Source: Sarcocystis neurona
Taxonomy: Eukaryota > Apicomplexa > Conoidasida > Eucoccidiorida > Sarcocystidae
Direction of reading: 5' to 3'
Assembly (NCBI GenBank): GCA_000727475.1
Contig: KL647289.1
Location: 8,298,629-8,362,628, forward strand
Length of the DNA stretch: 64,000 nucleotides
Under the pieces are notes generated by a model. The model was given only the letters and a program-made list of their open reading frames with translations. It made no database searches and had not been told where the DNA came from. The translations under genes and the position numbers were made by a program. Below, piece after piece: positions 22,626 to 34,400 of this stretch (position 1 is the first letter of the stretch; every line of letters begins with the position of its first letter).

Positions 22626-23313
22626 TTGGTCTCCAACGAAGTGCACACGCACGAAAGGACGTACGGGCTTTGGAGACCAAATCTGGGGCAACTGTGGCCT
22701 AGCGATCAATTGAGTGTCACTTCGGAACAAGATACAACGTCCAGAATTGCGGAGGAGAAAGAAAGCGGCACTGAAGAAGACCAGAACTTGCTGGCGGCTG
22801 CACACTATACTCCTCGCTACACACCTGAAGGGATCCGTAATGCGGAAGACGGGAGAGCACGAAGAGCAGAAATAAGGGAGAAGGTATACCAGGGGTAGAA
22901 AAAGGAGGAGCGGAGGAAGCCACAAATGCGGAAAAGGAATGAAGCCATCCCTGGGGCCCTCGCGTCTGCTGCTTCGCACTTAACTCGTGCATACCTAATA
23001 ATTTCACAGGTGGTAGCTCTTTACAACAATTCCTGCAGATTCAGTAAGTAATGAGCTTCCGGCAGCAGCAGACGAGCATTTTGACACTTCCATTACCAAC
23101 GTATCTGCGGTACACTGCACCAGCAGTGCAAACAGCAGTAGCTGCTGCCGTAGGGATGATGACTCGACCGCGGACGGACACACGCACACGTGGCGCAGAC
23201 CCCGTTCTCCGGGGCGTCGGCAGCAGCTGCTGCAAGGGCAGCACCAGCAGCACCAGCAGCGGCAAAAGCAGAAGCAGCAGCAAATTTGTTAACGGTGGAC
23301 GGAAGAGATGCTG
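22626..23313 (+). CDS. candidate small gene, unknown function
   Basis: 22626-22898 (+) encodes a hydrophilic segment with TYGLWRPNLGQLWPSDQLSV and a charged stretch IAEEKESGTEEDQNLLAAA before TAG at 22896. ATG 22926 opens MRKRNEAIPGALASAASHL, followed by TRAYLIISQVVALYNNS, and reaches a perfect GTAAGT donor at 23044 in phase 1. A ccgtag acceptor before 23153 restores the frame into RMMTRPRTDTRTRGADPV and a Ser/Lys-rich tail ending at TGA 23311. The last junction is one of several possible. The two halves may be one gene only if a 24-base segment (22884-22907) is removed. No family recognised. Confidence 0.3.
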
Positions 23314-26300
23314 ATGCCGCAGCCACTTGCCCTCCTCACGGACTTGCAAAGCGACACCAAAGTAGCAGGCGTTGAGACTGTGCTCCCGACTCAGCCGCAA
23401 CGATGGCCAGCCAAACACACGTGCGCAGTTCACACGCAGGCAGGACGCAGGTGCTTTTTTGTAGTCAAGAGTGCTCCGCATCGCTCACGGGGGACGAAGA
23501 AAGGGAAATTAAACTTAAGTAAGCCGCCCGCACATATTGACGTTTGGGTAGGATGAGGAGACTTCATTTCGCTTGACGTGCACGCACATATTGAACTTTA
23601 CCCTCAAAGATACACGTACGTCAACGTTGTACACACACGTAGTCGTGGCTAACCACTTTCTGCGCTCTACGCGACATATTCCGTGGAAAAGGATTTAGTC
23701 GTTTCCAGACTGGCAAAGCAACCAGCTGGCATCAGATGATGCGTAGGCCCACAAATTGTACACCAAATACGTCCAACTGTATTTTTATGTACACACTAAT
23801 TCTTTGCACGTTCTGTAGGAAGCCACCGAGCGGGGTCTTAGTATTTGTACTTAGAAATGGATTCGCGCTTTCAAAGTCACCTGACGCAGGGCGCTAACAC
23901 TCAAAATTGTCTCCTTGTTGCTTATCGTTAGAGGAGATTGGATGCACTTGTTTCCTCTCTCGTGAACTGCGAACTGCGTGCATGGGTGCTAGTACGTCTT
24001 AAATTGCGAATTTAACAAAGGCATCCGTAAGTAAGATGTATTCGTGTCCACGTAGATTCGCCTGCGAAACTCACCGTTTCCTCTCTCCACAAAGGTGTTT
24101 ACGCATACATGCATAACAAGAAAGACAGATGGTCGTGGACACGTGACGGTATCCGCATTCGCGTGTGAAAACCTTCGGACAGACGTGAAAAGGTACACAA
24201 AGACTGCTTGCTTCCAAACGTCAGCGTGGTATGTCTCACATCCTGATAGAAATGGAGTCGCCAACTTCACCCTCAATGGTAATCATTTGCTTCGGATGAC
24301 GGTCAAAAGTCACTTGGCTCGATAACACGTTTACTCTCTATTTCTTTCCAGTGAACTCGAGAAGACGACACAGTGGTGCTTTAAAACATCCTGCCGTCAA
24401 AAGTGTGCCTGTGAATGCCGGGGAGACGTCAAGTGTAGGTAGTGTCAAGTTTTCGAGGATGTTACACTGTTTGTATTTGCTGTGCAAGCTGCGCCGGTAT
24501 GGCCACGTGTGCGAAGTGAGTAGACCGTGGAAACCGAGGCGGCAGCACGCCTCATTGCATTCTTTCGAACTAGCTCGCCTGAATTCCTCTTCACAGTTGC
24601 TGCCTGTGAAACACAATGACGCAAGGAAGGTCCAATGGACCAGTTTGCAATTACAAATGCGTCTATGTAGACATCACGAAAGGCTTATAAATGCCCCGAA
24701 GGCAAACGCTTTATCGTTCTGCGGGTATCTTGTTGTTTCGTAGTAAGCCTCGCAACAACGTGACGCGCTCTGGTCCGCAAGAAAGGACAGCATACGGGTA
24801 GCCGCAGACCACACTTGAGTTTTACAAGATTGCTAAAAATAGGAGCATCAGTGTCAGTGTTCATTGTTGTCCAAGCGAAGGTGGGAGTGATCCTCGGGAT
24901 GTCCTTTTGCGTGCTGTCTGCTGTACAGTCCTTTTCAGTCAAATAGCTTGTTCGAGATAAACACAGCAGAGCCTACATCCAATTCCTTCTGTCCTAATGC
25001 AACCGCTGTGTCGAATGCTGTGTACATAGTCAATCCGAACATGATTGTGGAGAAGCCTTGTATCAGTCAGTGTATCCACCAATAAAATGCCACCTATCCG
25101 TGTGTTCAAATGCGCGGTCATCTGTTTGTCAACGTGTGTCGCATGCTCAACGTCACCAGCGCGCCTTGCAAGGCAGGCCGGCGGAAATTGCCGTAATGTG
25201 TGTTGACACTCTCTTTTCTGCATTACACACACCAGCGGGTGCTACTGCGTGCCTACAGGAAAACGTAGTCTCTTCAAGGGCGGCTGCGATGTCACGACCA
25301 TTTTCCACACATATCCGTACACCGTAAACAAACAAGTATACGTACGTATCTATATCGTGGATATACAGGCGAATACAAGTGGGCATATCAATGCTTATAT
25401 GTTACGACGTAGCTTAAAATTTGTGCCTCTGCACGGTGGGGTGCGAGTCACATCCATGCATGATATATACGAAAGAGAAGACGACGGCTGCCAATCATTG
25501 CAGTCTTCCCTCACCTGCAAGCAGGCACGCTGCTGGCACCGGTTAATTTATGCTTCTCGTACACGCGCGCGCGCACAGACACAAACACACACACACACAC
25601 ACATATTCTGTAGCATGTTCATCGAAATGCTGGCTACTGAGAGTTACAGCGAGATGTGCTTGCATGCCTTACTATTCACGGCCACCTCATACGACGCCCT
25701 GGACGTCTTTTTCAATTCCCACGTCAAAATGGGAGAAGCGGTAGAATGCGAAACGCGCCTTCGTGAAAAACAATTTAACTGTCGGATGCGTACTCCTGTG
25801 CTGTCTACCACCACCGGTTTCCCAGGTTTGTCCTAGGGGCTGCGAAGTCAATGTATTACGCAGCTATACAAATGGCGTCGATCTGTATGTATGTGCGGGT
25901 CGGTCTGAACTGTGCGCCGCTCCTGTGAGGTCCTTGGATCCTGGCTACTAACGTCAGCCAACGCCAGAGAAAAACGCTACCTGACGTTGTAGTTGCCTAC
26001 TGCTGTCATTATCCGTGTAGATAAAACGCACCTTTGTGAACGGTTCCACGTCATAAAGTATCCCCCCTAGTAATTCTATCAGGAACTGCACGACGTCGTG
26101 GGAGCTCACGGGGTGCGATCCTCACTACCTGGTGTTTCTCATGTAGTAAATTTGTGTTGAAAGTTCATTCTGCACGCTAAGGAGGGGGCCACTCGAGCCA
26201 CCGAGATAGTCGTCATGAGTAGCAGTGTGTTCGAAATGCTCTGTGGGCAGCAGAGAAGCTGTCACGGGCCTCAAGGACATCGTCATCCGTACTCGACTTC

Positions 26301-27160
26301 CCTTGCAGCCTTTCTTGAATTGCGGTCTTTCTTGAGCCTCGCTATTTTCCACGAAACTTCGAAACGGCAAGAGAGACAAGTCCCCGGCCATCCAGGAAAA
26401 GGCTGGTGATGGAATTGTGTGCCTTGGTGTCACAAGGAAGCGCAGTCTGACTTCTTTACTCCTTCATACGCAACGAAGGTAAGCAGATTGTTCTGAACTG
26501 TAATGCCACCAGTGAAGACAAATCGTTCCGCGCTGTGGTTTCGGTATCGTGTGCTTCTGTGTTCTGGCGAAAAAGAAAGCACTGGACATTTCGTACTCTG
26601 TTTCAAGCAGGATAATGAGTAGTTCCGTAAGACCAAGGTAGCGCGTGGGATCCCCTGGCACAATAAGCGACTATTTGTTCGCCGCAAGCATCTCCTTCAC
26701 ACCAGTGAATTTGGTTGCTATTCGCAGTGCAGTTATGCAGTCAAAACAGGCATTCCTCCCTCACCGCTTATAATCCGTTCCGTGTCCCGCAGACGGCCAT
26801 ATCTTCTGCGTATAATAAGAGCTAAATGCATTGCACCAACGTTACTTCGTCCCCTGCCTACAGACTAAGTTCAAAAAATTGATGGACTGCCGCAACGAAA
26901 GTGCAGCCGTCTGTGCTCTTGTGGCTTTTTCGTGCATAGCGAGGCGCATGCTAACGAAAGTCTTATTTTTCTGCCCTGCCCTGCACGAGACCAGCGAGGC
27001 TTTCCAGGAGTACACTGTCCTCACTGTATTGTTGAGGAAATGCGAAACGCCAGCCTAACTGGTACGGGTCTGCTATGCGATCCTTAAAATAAGGCATAGT
27101 CCCGTACAGGTGGAGGTCTGCTTTAACATGCCCTGATCAATTCCCAACCTTCCCTTCCCA
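23314..27160. other. repeat-poor segment, no complete gene recognised
   Basis: CAG tracts and long microsatellites are almost absent here; a (CA)n tract at 25570-25602 is the main exception. Frames are short (under 200 codons) and fragmentary. 24351-24743 (+) follows a good ttctttccag acceptor. 25249-25836 (+) is open for 195 codons but includes the CA tract. I looked for reverse transcriptase, integrase and transposase motifs and saw none that was convincing. Confidence 0.4.
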
Positions 27161-27216
27161 GAGTGAGCGAATTCCTCGTGAAGCCGAGGAACGCCCGGCC
27201 AAATTGTATATTTCAG

Positions 27217-27372
27217 GTGCGTACATTCCGCGACATGCGCACAGAACTGATCCAGCCTGCTACGCTGAACAAATTATCGCTTGGTGACCGTCTTGCACTG
27301 GCGTTGGGATATCGACACTGGGAGCGTGCTCTGGATGTCCTGGAGCGTCTGAGACGGTTAGCGGGCCCTCAG
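27217..27372 (+). CDS. candidate internal exon, unknown product
   Basis: Bounded by tatatttcag| at 27216 and CAG|GTATTG at 27373, phase 0 at both ends. It encodes VRTFRDMRTELIQPATLNKL, SLGDRLALALGYRHWERALD and VLERLRRLAGPQ, which looks like ordinary alpha-helical protein. Directly downstream, 27405-27565 in another frame reads NEIRKAVSARVQNAHKQARL and RTKKKFPHLSRRDLLYRNEW, also protein-like. The two cannot be joined with matching phase by any junction I can see, so one of them may be a decayed or mis-sequenced piece. Family unknown. Confidence 0.35.
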
Positions 27373-27569
27373 GTATTGGAAAAAATATCATTGTAAGCAG
27401 ACCTTTGGCGAACAAAGCCAACGAAATAAGGAAGGCAGTCTCCGCACGCGTGCAAAACGCGCACAAGCAGGCCCGGCTTTACGCGACTGTGCGCGACACG
27501 ATGGTAACGCGGACGAAGAAAAAATTTCCACACTTGAGTAGAAGAGACTTACTGTACCGAAATGAGTGG

Positions 27570-30300
27570 TTAGTATGCCTACGCGTGATCTCTTCTGCAG
27601 CAATTGGGTTCGGAGATAATCTGTGTCATCCACACGCTGATGTGTACCCGTTGCAGCCTCGTTATCACAGGAGGGAAATCATGTGGTCGATTATCCTTTT
27701 CCTTCTTTCACAACCTGCGAATTTTCCATGCTTTTCTTCTCCACAAGAATCTTTCCGCCCGCGCCTATTTCGTTTTCCCCTTTCTGCCGCGGCACTATGC
27801 CTAGTCATTTATTCCACGGCAGGTCTTGTATGATACAAGTTGAGGATTTCCTTGACAGTTCTTACATCAGGTGAGCTTGCGTGCGCGGAAGAAGTGACGT
27901 GTTCGCCGGAACACGCGCGGGAGCAGTGATTTGTATAGATTTTGTATGCGAACGCCTGTAACATCAAGTAACCTGAGCACACCAAAGTATATAGGGCTGC
28001 TAACGCAGTCGCCCTCCCTCAAGATGTGCTCCAACAAATCCTACTGGTATTCAATTCTGGTCTCCTTTCCGGTGCTAAGTGGACCCACAGGTGTAAGGCA
28101 GCTCCCACGGTGGTTCAGAGGGTAATGTGTCGGGACCAACCAGTCCTCCAGTACTGCACTTTAGCCCAAATGCTTTACCGTTTTCGACAATTGTGTCCAA
28201 TCCGGTAGCTGCTTTTGTCTAGCCGTAGTATTGTTAACATACACATTGTGAAAAGTTTGCATTCAGAAATGTTTCAATTTTCATGTCTCTCCATGAGATC
28301 CAGGTTTCGCCATAGAGGCGTGCAGAACCACTCCGCAGGTCTCTTTGTGATGATTTTTTGCTCGAAGTTCGATCAAGTTGAACTTCCTTCTTAGTGATCA
28401 CGTTTTAATGTGGAATAACTTCGTAGTCTTCAGTACGAGCTGACTGTGCGCGACGTGCTCTACGGCACGCGTGGAGGCAGAGTTTCAAAGCCACAGAGCG
28501 TAGGTCAACGAGCTACATCACCGCCTTGAAACAGGCGGAAGGCTGATTGGGCAGCTGAGAAGGACGCTAGTGATAATGCCCGCGAGGGTAATTATCTGGA
28601 TTGCTCCGCTTAGGCTGCTTCTCAACAGTTCCGGGGCGTTTTTCATCTGTGGAACGCTGCCTCAAAGCATCTCTATCATTCCCTTCTTCAGGGGGTTTCG
28701 CCGTCTCATTTTTTCCTAGTCTTACATGAATGATTTGGGCAAGAAGGACTGTAGGTGTTGACGCATAGCAGCGCAAGGTTTTTCTTTGACGTCCTACCGT
28801 TAGCGGAAAATCATGCGCAGTTCTAGAGAGTATACAGCCTGTTAGCGAAGTTAGGATTTTAGGCATCAGAGAAGAAAGCCAAGGATCGGGCTTCACACGT
28901 GCTCAAGGACTGCGATGCAACGACGTCGTGCTTGTGAACAGTTCGCATCCCTACTCACCACACTCGTACAGAAACAATGGACAATACTTAGGCCACTTTT
29001 ACCCAGCTCTTGAGCTCGTGAACATAAGTGTGTGCGTCTGCGTCTACTAGGTAGTCCAACATTGAATGTCAGACGGTCTTTACGTAAGCACCGAGTGCTT
29101 CGTTTTCCGTGGCGAACACGCGGGGGCTGTTCTTCATATCAAGCATGGATGATAGGTATTTCTGCTCTCTCCGCGAATTCACGGCTGACCCTCTATGGAC
29201 GAGTAATTCTGCGGCGATCCACCCGAGTAGTTTTCAAGGCGACGTGTCACACGCAACACAGACGCTTATATTTCATTGTTTCTCGTCGACAGCGGAAAGG
29301 TGTCCATCAGCAGAGTTCTAACTGCAGCTCTTTGGAACAGGCACATACAAAAATCGGGTTGCATTTTAAGCATATATATCTGGCATTCAACAACATGGCA
29401 TAGAGCTATGCAGATGCGCATTCCTGAGATTTGTGTACAGTGGGTTTGTCTCTTTCCATGGCATGTAGACAAAGAGACACACCTGATGAGTTGTACTTGT
29501 GTGCAGGTATGTACATATCTCTGCGTGTCCACCACGGCGTACATTTGTCCACATATAGGTGTGTGGTGTGGCTACCCCGTAAGCGTGTCTGCGCTAAATG
29601 AATTTCGGGTGTACGCGAACCGAGCAATGCTATCCGCTGTTGCCGGCCGCAGTGAAATGAGCGAAGCAAAATTGCACCTTGCGTTCTTGTGTCGATGACT
29701 CATTTTTCCAGGGGCTTGCCCCCGCGCGTAGCGAAACACTTTGATAAATGATTTTTTTCCTGCACAAAAGCTACCTTCCTTCCAGTGTGACCTGGTGGAT
29801 GTCTCGTCGTGGTTTAGGAGCAACACACATACGTGTGATCGTGTACGTATACGCATGTGTATACCTCATGTGTAGTCCTTGTCCTGAGCCTTTTCGCGGG
29901 CAGTGCTTTCTTCTGTATGCAGTTGTTTCTTCGTCTCCAAAAGAAGAATTTCCCTGCTATGAATGCCAAGTGGACACTCACATTTTGGCCTGCGCCATCA
30001 ATCGATCTACCGCTGCCACTCTTTTTCCCTGTTATCTTTTCACTAGCTGTCCCGCTCCTTCAACTGCTACTTCTTCTTCCCTTTCCGTATTCAACTCTGC
30101 CTCCTCCTCGCGTTCGTCGCCGTCCCGCAGTTGCTTGAGAATAGAATTTTCCGGCCTTCTTCATCCTCCCCTGCTGCTCCCAGGGCCTTCAAAACAGTCT
30201 CTTGTACTTTCCGCCTGCCGAACACCGTCTTTTTTGTCTTAGGAGCAACGGGGACTGAGCTTACCAATTTAAACTGGTGCGCCCGCTACCGCTTGCGCAT
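27570..30300. other. repeat-poor segment, no supported gene
   Basis: Short frames only. 28567-28896 (-) is a 109-codon hydrophilic frame. 29857-30138 (+) has two hydrophobic stretches (LVLSLFAGSAFFCMQLF and LPLFFPVIFSLAVPLLQLL) and could be part of a membrane protein, but it has no start codon or partner exon. Confidence 0.35.
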
Positions 30301-30323
30301 CTCTTGGTAAAACTTTAGCAGCG

Positions 30324-30890
30324 TCACTGCCGAACAGCCGCAGCAGCAGCTACAGCAGTAAACAGCAGAAGGACAGAAACAGCAGCATTGAGAGCGACTG
30401 CTTTTACAGGAAGAGCGATGCACTTTGGACCAACTCTATGTGCAGCGAACGGCCTTCGCATCCGGTAGCACCGCAGAGGCCAGAATTTTGAAAAATCGTT
30501 TCTACGGAAAGACTGACCACGTTCGCCGTGTGACACCTGCAAAAGAAGTGTAAATCTTCAGGGTAGCAAAGCCTTGACCCTCGGCAGCCGGTTTGGGTCT
30601 TGCAGCGCCTGCGCCAACCGAAGAACAACCGCCAGTGGCAGGTACCACTCGACAACAGCTCTTCCCCTCCGATATGCAGAACAGTATTTTCCAGATGTGG
30701 ATAGGCTACAGCGCAAGCCTTGCCTCTCTGCCGCAGGAGGAGTTCTGCGTTATGGCGACTGTGCAGACGGGCGTTCCGTTTGTCTTCTCCACTGCTGCCT
30801 CTTTTATGTGTCATCTTTTCTCCCCTCGCTCACTAGACGCAGTCAGTCTGGCTCTTGAATCCAGGGCTCTTGCACGCTGAGGGACGCTCC
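30324..30890. CDS. coding-like patch, strand unresolved
   Basis: Plus: a gggtcttgcag acceptor before 30606 is followed in phase 2 by an open frame to 30880 with EEQPPVAGTTRQQLFPSDMQ and ASLPQEEFCVMATVQTGVPF. Minus: an ATG-initiated 136-codon frame spans 30814-30404 and contains VVSLSVETIFQNSGLCG. In another minus frame 30542-30324 ends with a hydrophobic tail ALNAAVSVLLLFTAVAAAA. Both strands are good candidates; only one is likely real. No family assigned. Confidence 0.3.
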
Positions 30891-31021
30891 ACTTATGCTC
30901 CGCGTGTGGGGCACTCAAGAGTGTGACACTTAAACCGTGTGCGCGGAATGAAGAGGCAGCTGCTACAAGCCGCGCACAGTATACACAATCAACGCCACTC
31001 GCAGGCTCATGCTTTGACGAC

Positions 31022-31172
31022 CGTTACGGCGTACGGAAGCTCTGCTTCTCCTGAGGAGTCGCGCAATTTAATGCCGTGTAGGGTGTGAGATTCTGTACGT
31101 TACGGCGTGCAGAAGCTCTGCTTGGCCTGCAGACTCGCGCATTTAATGCCGTTTCGGATGTGAGCTCTGCAG
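31022..31172 (+). repeat. tandem duplication, period 76 bp
   Basis: Two adjacent imperfect copies begin 'cgttacggcgt' at 31022 and 31098 and share 'gaagctctgctt', 'tcgcgca-tttaatgccgt' and 'tgtgag' in register. Roughly four fifths of positions agree by eye. Confidence 0.75.
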
Positions 31173-31454
31173 ACAGAAGCATTTACCGTTTTCTCGGCGG
31201 CCGCCTCTGCCACTTCCCCAGAGGCGTCGTCAAGTATACCGAAACTGTTGTTCAGGCAGAGCCCCTACGCTTCCCTCTGTATATATATTTTATCCGATCC
31301 TTAAGAAGACGCAGCCACTTCTTCTTCTCGCGTGGGGACGCGTCTGCAGAAAGGCGACCCCTCTCTCGGTAGTCAGGCGTTCTACCGCTCATGATGCATC
31401 GACACTTGCCGCTACGTCAGGAACTCCGCAGCTTGCAGAAGCGCATCCCGGGGT

Positions 31455-34400
31455 GTGCGCAAGAGTTTGGCGCCGCAGAATAGAGCAGCTCAAGTCAATT
31501 CAAGAACAAGAGCGTTTGTGGAAGGAACTGCTGCTACAATGTGGACAGCTTCGAGAGGAGAAATCACAATGGAGTCTCGAGGGACAGCAGCGAAAGTTGA
31601 GGAAGCCGCAAAGGCTGCGGCACGTACTCTGCCGCGTCCAAAGACTTCAGCAGCTACGCCAGACCGGAACTCTGCTCCAGAGGGAGACGCTGCTTCTGCT
31701 GGCTCCACTCACCAAGGAGAAGCAGCCTTGAGTGTGACGTATAGAGGCTCTGCAGGTTATGCAGCAGCAGGTTCCCCAGGCGTGTCTCTTGCATATGAGG
31801 ACTCCATCGAAGGTTCAAGGAGACGCGGAGGCTGCCTTGCGCAGAAAAAAGCGCCTTGCAACTCGTTCCGTCCACTTACCCCGCACGCAAGCATCCACAC
31901 GTCTACTACGCGAGCGACTGTCATCGACGACGCGGCCTCTGCCTGCACTATTAGTGTTCCTACTTCTCTTGACCTCATCCCTGTGGCTTCTACTATCCCT
32001 GTTGCTCTCACTGCTGCTGTCCCCCATGGAGCCTCTCCGCATGCACAAAGAAGCGTTAAGCAGCAGTCTGTTTCAAAGCTTTCGCTGCCTGGAGACAGAG
32101 CAGTTGTCTTACCAGTGGTCCAACATAGAAATTTCTCTCTCACTCCGAAGCGTGGCTTTCTTACGTGTACGTCTTCTGTTGCTGTTTCTCCTTGTTTTTA
32201 TTCCACGTCCACAACGTCATCTTCTGCGTGTCCTCCTCGTACGTCTTTCTCCGCTTCTACGGCTCTCCAGACAGGCTGCTTCTCTACCTCTTCGTTACGG
32301 AGCCGAGGCGTGGCTCCCGTTGCCGCCCTGCAGCAGTGGAAGAACTTCTTCAAGACGGTGAGCTTCCGATGGGGAGGCAGCCGTCAGGGCACGTCAACAG
32401 CGAAGGTGTGCAAAACCCCGCAGCAACAGCAGCCTCAACAAGAACAGGAGGGGCTTCGTCTGCAGGAGGGGCTTCGTCTGCCAAAGGAGGGCACACAGGC
32501 ACAAGCTACGAAGGAAAGGGAGAACGAAGAGCGAGGAGTAAATGCGGGCACGCCCAGTGAGCCTGGTGAACTCGTTGCCGCAGCAGTGCTCCGGCGAGGA
32601 AGAGGCAACGCGCTAGACGAAAAACAGCAAGAGCATCTGCGAAAGCAAGAAAAGCGACAGATGCTTGAACCTAGGCACCGGTCGCAACAGATTCGGAAGT
32701 TTATGCTGCTGCAAGACAGTCAAACTTGGGGGCAGCAAATGCAGCAGCAGTGGCCACAGAGGCACGAACGACTGCAGCAAGCGTCTCAATGCGGATGGAT
32801 GCAGCATCCGCTGCAGGGGAAGGAATGCGCGCCACAACAGCTGAAGGAAGAGCCTACAGTACAGGGGCCCACGAGAAGGAAACAGCAGCAGTACCAGCAG
32901 CAAAGAGAAAAACAGAGAGAAGTGGATCTCTGCGTGCGAAGGCTGCAGCAGCGACAGCGGCAGAAGGCTCCACAAAAAAGGGTTTACCAGCTGAACACAC
33001 AAGACAGAAATTCTGGCGTTTGTGAGGTGCAGCTTATAAGAAAAGAAGACCTTCATTCGCCGCTGCGGGAGGTGGAGCAGGAGCAGACACCGGGCAGGAG
33101 ACAGCTGCAGCTACAGCAGCAGAGTACTGCAGGAGATTTCTGCTCCCCCTCGCGCTCTCTAGCCCCGAGGGTCCTCGATGGACGTGGCGGCAACAGGCCA
33201 CAAGCCGTTTACGCAGCAGCGAACAGAGTTTGGATGGGTGGTCGAAAGCAGTATCGCGACAGCAATGCTGCCAGGAATGGCGAGAGAACTGAGAGCGGCG
33301 GCACCCATGAGAAGGCTGACAAAGAGAAACGCAGTAATGGGGAGAAAAGCACTTATGACAGCAACGATAGCAGCAAAAACTGCAGCGAGGCGGCCGCAGG
33401 CGCCGAACCAAAATCAGAAAAAAGTAAGTCGACACAGGGGAAGGTAGAGGCAGCTGCATTTGTGTTACCGCATAGGGAGTCAAAGAAGCAGCGAGTACGT
33501 CACGACGGCATGGCGATGAGATGCAGGGAATCTTCTACGTGTCTGATTAAGTCTCGCACAGAAAAAACAGCTGCTGTTGCCCCCGTTGCTGCACCAGAGC
33601 AGTGTACCAGTGAGTATCTGGTCTCGGCTGCGGCTCTGAAGCAGCCGGTGGGAACGCAGCTGTCGTTTTCTTCTCAAGTGAAGAAGACGGGAATGTCGAA
33701 GAACGCCGCTCCTCTTGGGGCAAGCGGATGCAAAGTAGTTCAACAGGAACTCCTTTCAGTAGGGCTGCGAACTCCCAAGGAAATAACGAAGGATCTGTCC
33801 TCTCACGCAGCGGCCTCAGGGAGAAACAGAGGAGATGCCGCCGTCCAACTTAAACCGGGCGCACAAAAGAAGAAGTTTAACATTTCTTTGTACGCACTAG
33901 TCTCCTCCCTGGCCTCGTCGTTCAAAACTTCCTCTTCCTCCTTGCCTTTTGGAAAAGCACGTAGCACTGCAACAGTTCTGGAAGGGAATCAGCGGCCGCA
34001 AGTCGCCGCGTCAGCTGCGCAGCGCCAGCACCGTGGTCGACGGCCAGGTTTGCTGCAGCAAAAGTCCCGTGGCAAGCACAGACAGCAGCAGCACGTTTTA
34101 CAGAGGCACCAGGAGCGGAGAGACACGGAGGCCCATGCAGAAGCCGCAGACTTTTTGTTCGAACTCGAACGCCTCTGCCGCAGCAGCAGCCGTCCAAGCA
34201 GCAGTAGCAGCAGCCACTCGAGCGGCAGCAGAAGCGGGGGTGAGCAGGATCTGCCGAGCATAAGCCCTGCAGATATGGAAGACATTTCTCTCGAAGTGAA
34301 TTTTCCCCTCATGCGCGACGGCGAAGGATTCCCCGCAGCAGCTGGCCTCTGTTCTTCTTTGTTAGATGACAAAGGCGTAAGCCCACGGAAGAACAGTCGC

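Noticed and set aside
27373..27400. A 28-base mini-intron joining 27372 to 27401
   Set aside because: GT...AG ends are present, but the resulting frame is not the protein-like one downstream.
29109..29321. A 'MDD' tripeptide that might suggest a reverse transcriptase
   Set aside because: No flanking RT motifs on either side in any frame; a chance tripeptide.
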